From NCBI GenBank assembly GCA_035267815.1, contig DATFLK010000108.1:1-13263 (forward strand): 13,263 nucleotides of DNA, read 5' to 3'. The position numbers were made by a program, and so were the translations under genes. Below are positions 11,568 through 13,263 of the stretch, in pieces (within the stretch, counting starts at the first letter, position 1; every line of letters starts with the position of its first letter). Under the pieces are notes generated by a model that saw only the letters and a program-made list of their open reading frames with translations, was not told the DNA's origin and searched no databases. This DNA comes from DATFLK01 sp035267815. Lineage in GTDB: Bacteria > Pseudomonadota > Zetaproteobacteria > Mariprofundales > Mariprofundaceae.

Positions 11568-13263
11568 CTACCGCTCATCCCGGACTCTCCACACCTCCAA
11601 TTTGTTCAACCATTGCGCCACCATATATGCTGCATACAAAAGAAGTAGCGCAATCGATATAAAAACGGTTCGCATCTCGTACTGCCACGACGATATCGAA
11701 ACATCGGCCATCATGAATGCGTAAAGCAGCGCCGTGCTTCCCAGCACCAGCGGAAACAGGGCTGCAGCGACTTGCGCGTCACCCCGTTCCTCTTTCATCT
11801 CCATCACAGCAATGCCTATCAGAACAGAAAGGGGCACGAGATACCTCGAAATGATAAGCAGAACGGTCCACTGTATGTTCGACGGACTGCCTGTACTCAT
11901 AATGAAAGGATCCATCAAATCGGAAAGGCGCAGGTCGAAAGAGTTACCCGGAAGTATATATATGGTCCATAGCACCCATAAGAATATGAATCCCGCAACT
12001 CGGCTTGAGCCATGACGGATAAGATGCCAGATCAACAGGAACATGGGCGGCACAACAACCAGTGTCATGTGGTCGACGATCCCGGATGTCCCGAGGTAAA
12101 AAAAGGATGCCCACGCCGTCCAGAGGATGTTTCGTGTTTCACCGCTTCTCCTTGCCACCATAATGACAGGCAGCAGTGACAGCATCAGCCACAGCGCGCT
12201 CCATGCCGCAGCTGGACGAGCAAAGATAACGGCCAGCGATGGCAATAAAGACAACACGGACAGAACTGGATAGGTAGACGCCGCGACATCACGATACCGC
12301 CGGAACCAAGCCGCTGCTGCAACTATCAGAACGATGGCCAGCGCAAACACCCACGGCCCGGGAAGGGACATGCTGCCATCTGCCATAAAAAAGGAGAGCC
12401 GGCGAATCAGCAGGCCGACCCAGAATAGCAGGAACAGTCCAAACCACTGCCAGCGCCCGGACACCCCCAAGGCAAACAGGGGGGCTCCTGCCAGCATCCA
12501 GCTGAAAACATGGTACAAATTCGATGACAAAAAAAGTATGGCGATCAGCGGACTCAAGACGACCAATAGCACGATCACGGCTTGCTCTTTCGTCATAGTA
12601 AGACGTCGCACTGCCAGTCCAAGAAGGAAAAAGGTAACAAAACAGGCTGCCACTCCGGGAAGGTGAGCACTGATGAAATGGGCGCTGAATGGAGGAACCA
12701 AGGCCACGATTTGCATCATGTTGAGCTTGATAAGAAGCATGACAAGAGCGATGGAGAAGACACCGTAACCCACCGCCCTTCTGATACGATGAGAACCCTG
12801 CTTTGCCCGGAACACGAGATATACCAGCCCCAAACCACACAGGACCAGGATCGCGAGCACAACCACAAGAGAGGGCGCATCATGGCCCTTGGTCAGCCTG
12901 GAGGCGCGAAGGCGTTGCAGCTCCTTTTTCGATGTGACGGATCGATGAGGATCCAGATGGGCTCCAAATCGATGAATCAAATTCTGTCGCGTCACATCCG
13001 GAAGCTTCAGAAGCTGCAGAGACGGTATGGCGAGTGACGACGGGTAAACCGGATTGACTCCATTCAGGATGGAAAGTGTGGGCGCCCAGTCGATCTGCAA
13101 CACACGGTATGCCTGCGCCTTTCGGTGAACCTCGGGCCCCGAGAGGATAAATGGCGTATCCGTAACAAGGGGCGAACGATCAATATGGAACCCCCGATCA
13201 TCCATGCCGTGCTCGCCGGTAATGAGAATGGTATCCCTTTTGTCGGTCAGCGAGACAAGCTTC
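11568..13263 (-). CDS. Polytopic alkaline-phosphatase-superfamily protein resembling GPI ethanolamine-phosphate transferases (N-terminus outside window)
   Basis: The window holds 564 codons of the C-terminal part; the frame stays open to the right edge, so the ATG at 13205 is internal. The first residues, DTILITGEHGMDDRGFH, are the second metal-binding region of the alkaline phosphatase / type I phosphodiesterase superfamily. They are followed by the family's TPFILSGP and DWAPTLSILNGV segments. After a loop (about residues 80-128 of the visible part) come roughly 13 hydrophobic segments to the end, with a basic C-terminal tail. A soluble phosphotransferase domain followed by many membrane helices is the architecture of PIG-N/PIG-O/PIG-G enzymes and their bacterial relatives. 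Members transfer or cleave phospho-alcohol groups on the outer face of a membrane; the substrate here is unknown. The usual metal-binding Asp-His pair reads Glu-His. The gene converges on tRNA-Leu. Confidence 0.75.
   Translation of the reverse strand, partial: KLVSLTDKRDTILITGEHGMDDRGFHIDRSPLVTDTPFILSGPEVHRKAQAYRVLQIDWAPTLSILNGVNPVYPSSLAIPSLQLLKLPDVTRQNLIHRFGAHLDPHRSVTSKKELQRLRASRLTKGHDAPSLVVVLAILVLCGLGLVYLVFRAKQGSHRIRRAVGYGVFSIALVMLLIKLNMMQIVALVPPFSAHFISAHLPGVAACFVTFFLLGLAVRRLTMTKEQAVIVLLVVLSPLIAILFLSSNLYHVFSWMLAGAPLFALGVSGRWQWFGLFLLFWVGLLIRRLSFFMADGSMSLPGPWVFALAIVLIVAAAAWFRRYRDVAASTYPVLSVLSLLPSLAVIFARPAAAWSALWLMLSLLPVIMVARRSGETRNILWTAWASFFYLGTSGIVDHMTLVVVPPMFLLIWHLIRHGSSRVAGFIFLWVLWTIYILPGNSFDLRLSDLMDPFIMSTGSPSNIQWTVLLIISRYLVPLSVLIGIAVMEMKEERGDAQVAAALFPLVLGSTALLYAFMMADVSISSWQYEMRTVFISIALLLLYAAYMVAQWLNKLEVWRVRDER

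Noticed and set aside
11468..13263. tRNA-Leu as an integration site for a genomic island to its right
   Set aside because: There is no integrase, no repeated tRNA 3' end and no phage or transposon gene in view. The neighbouring gene is slightly less GC-rich at most, as expected of a membrane protein.

Overview
This window looks like ordinary chromosome from a gammaproteobacterium or a close relative. The GC content is moderately high. The evidence is a dnaE-accA operon with overlapping genes, a 319-residue AccA, an Azotobacter-type seven-iron ferredoxin, and a pair of ubiquinone flavin hydroxylases. I cannot name the genus. I see no insertion sequences, phage genes, CRISPR arrays or clear pseudogenes.

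Layout from left to right. (1) Minus strand, 1-640: a small secreted PepSY-domain protein, and downstream of it the first 34 codons of a DUF347/COG4705-type membrane protein that runs off the left edge. The PepSY promoter region carries an 11-bp-phased direct repeat like a response-regulator operator. (2) Minus strand, 683-906: tRNA-Ser(CGA) with its own promoter and a strong intrinsic terminator. (3) Minus strand, 922-5383: dnaE (DNA polymerase III alpha subunit) and accA (acetyl-CoA carboxylase alpha subunit), overlapping by 11 nt. (4) Plus strand, 5452-7494, divergent from dnaE: a 7Fe ferredoxin, an RlmN-family radical-SAM rRNA methyltransferase, and a small unrecognised lipoprotein. (5) Minus strand, 7570-11350: a SAM-hydrolase-type (DUF62) enzyme, ubiH, a UbiI/UbiF-type hydroxylase, and after a 60-bp gap a glycine-zipper/TPR exported protein. 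The first three are translationally coupled. (6) Plus strand, 11468-11554: tRNA-Leu(CAA). (7) Minus strand, 11568 to the right edge: the C-terminal part of a large polytopic alkaline-phosphatase-superfamily protein resembling GPI ethanolamine-phosphate transferases. Its N-terminal catalytic part lies outside the window.

Most of the window is housekeeping: replication, fatty-acid synthesis, quinone synthesis, rRNA modification and two tRNAs. The points most worth a second look are the bacterial GPI-EtNP-transferase-like membrane protein at the right edge, the ferredoxin beside a radical-SAM methyltransferase, the SAM-consuming DUF62 enzyme coupled to ubiquinone hydroxylases, and the PepSY/DUF347 unit with a PmrA/QseB-like repeat. 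I did not find a convincing wholly new system here.
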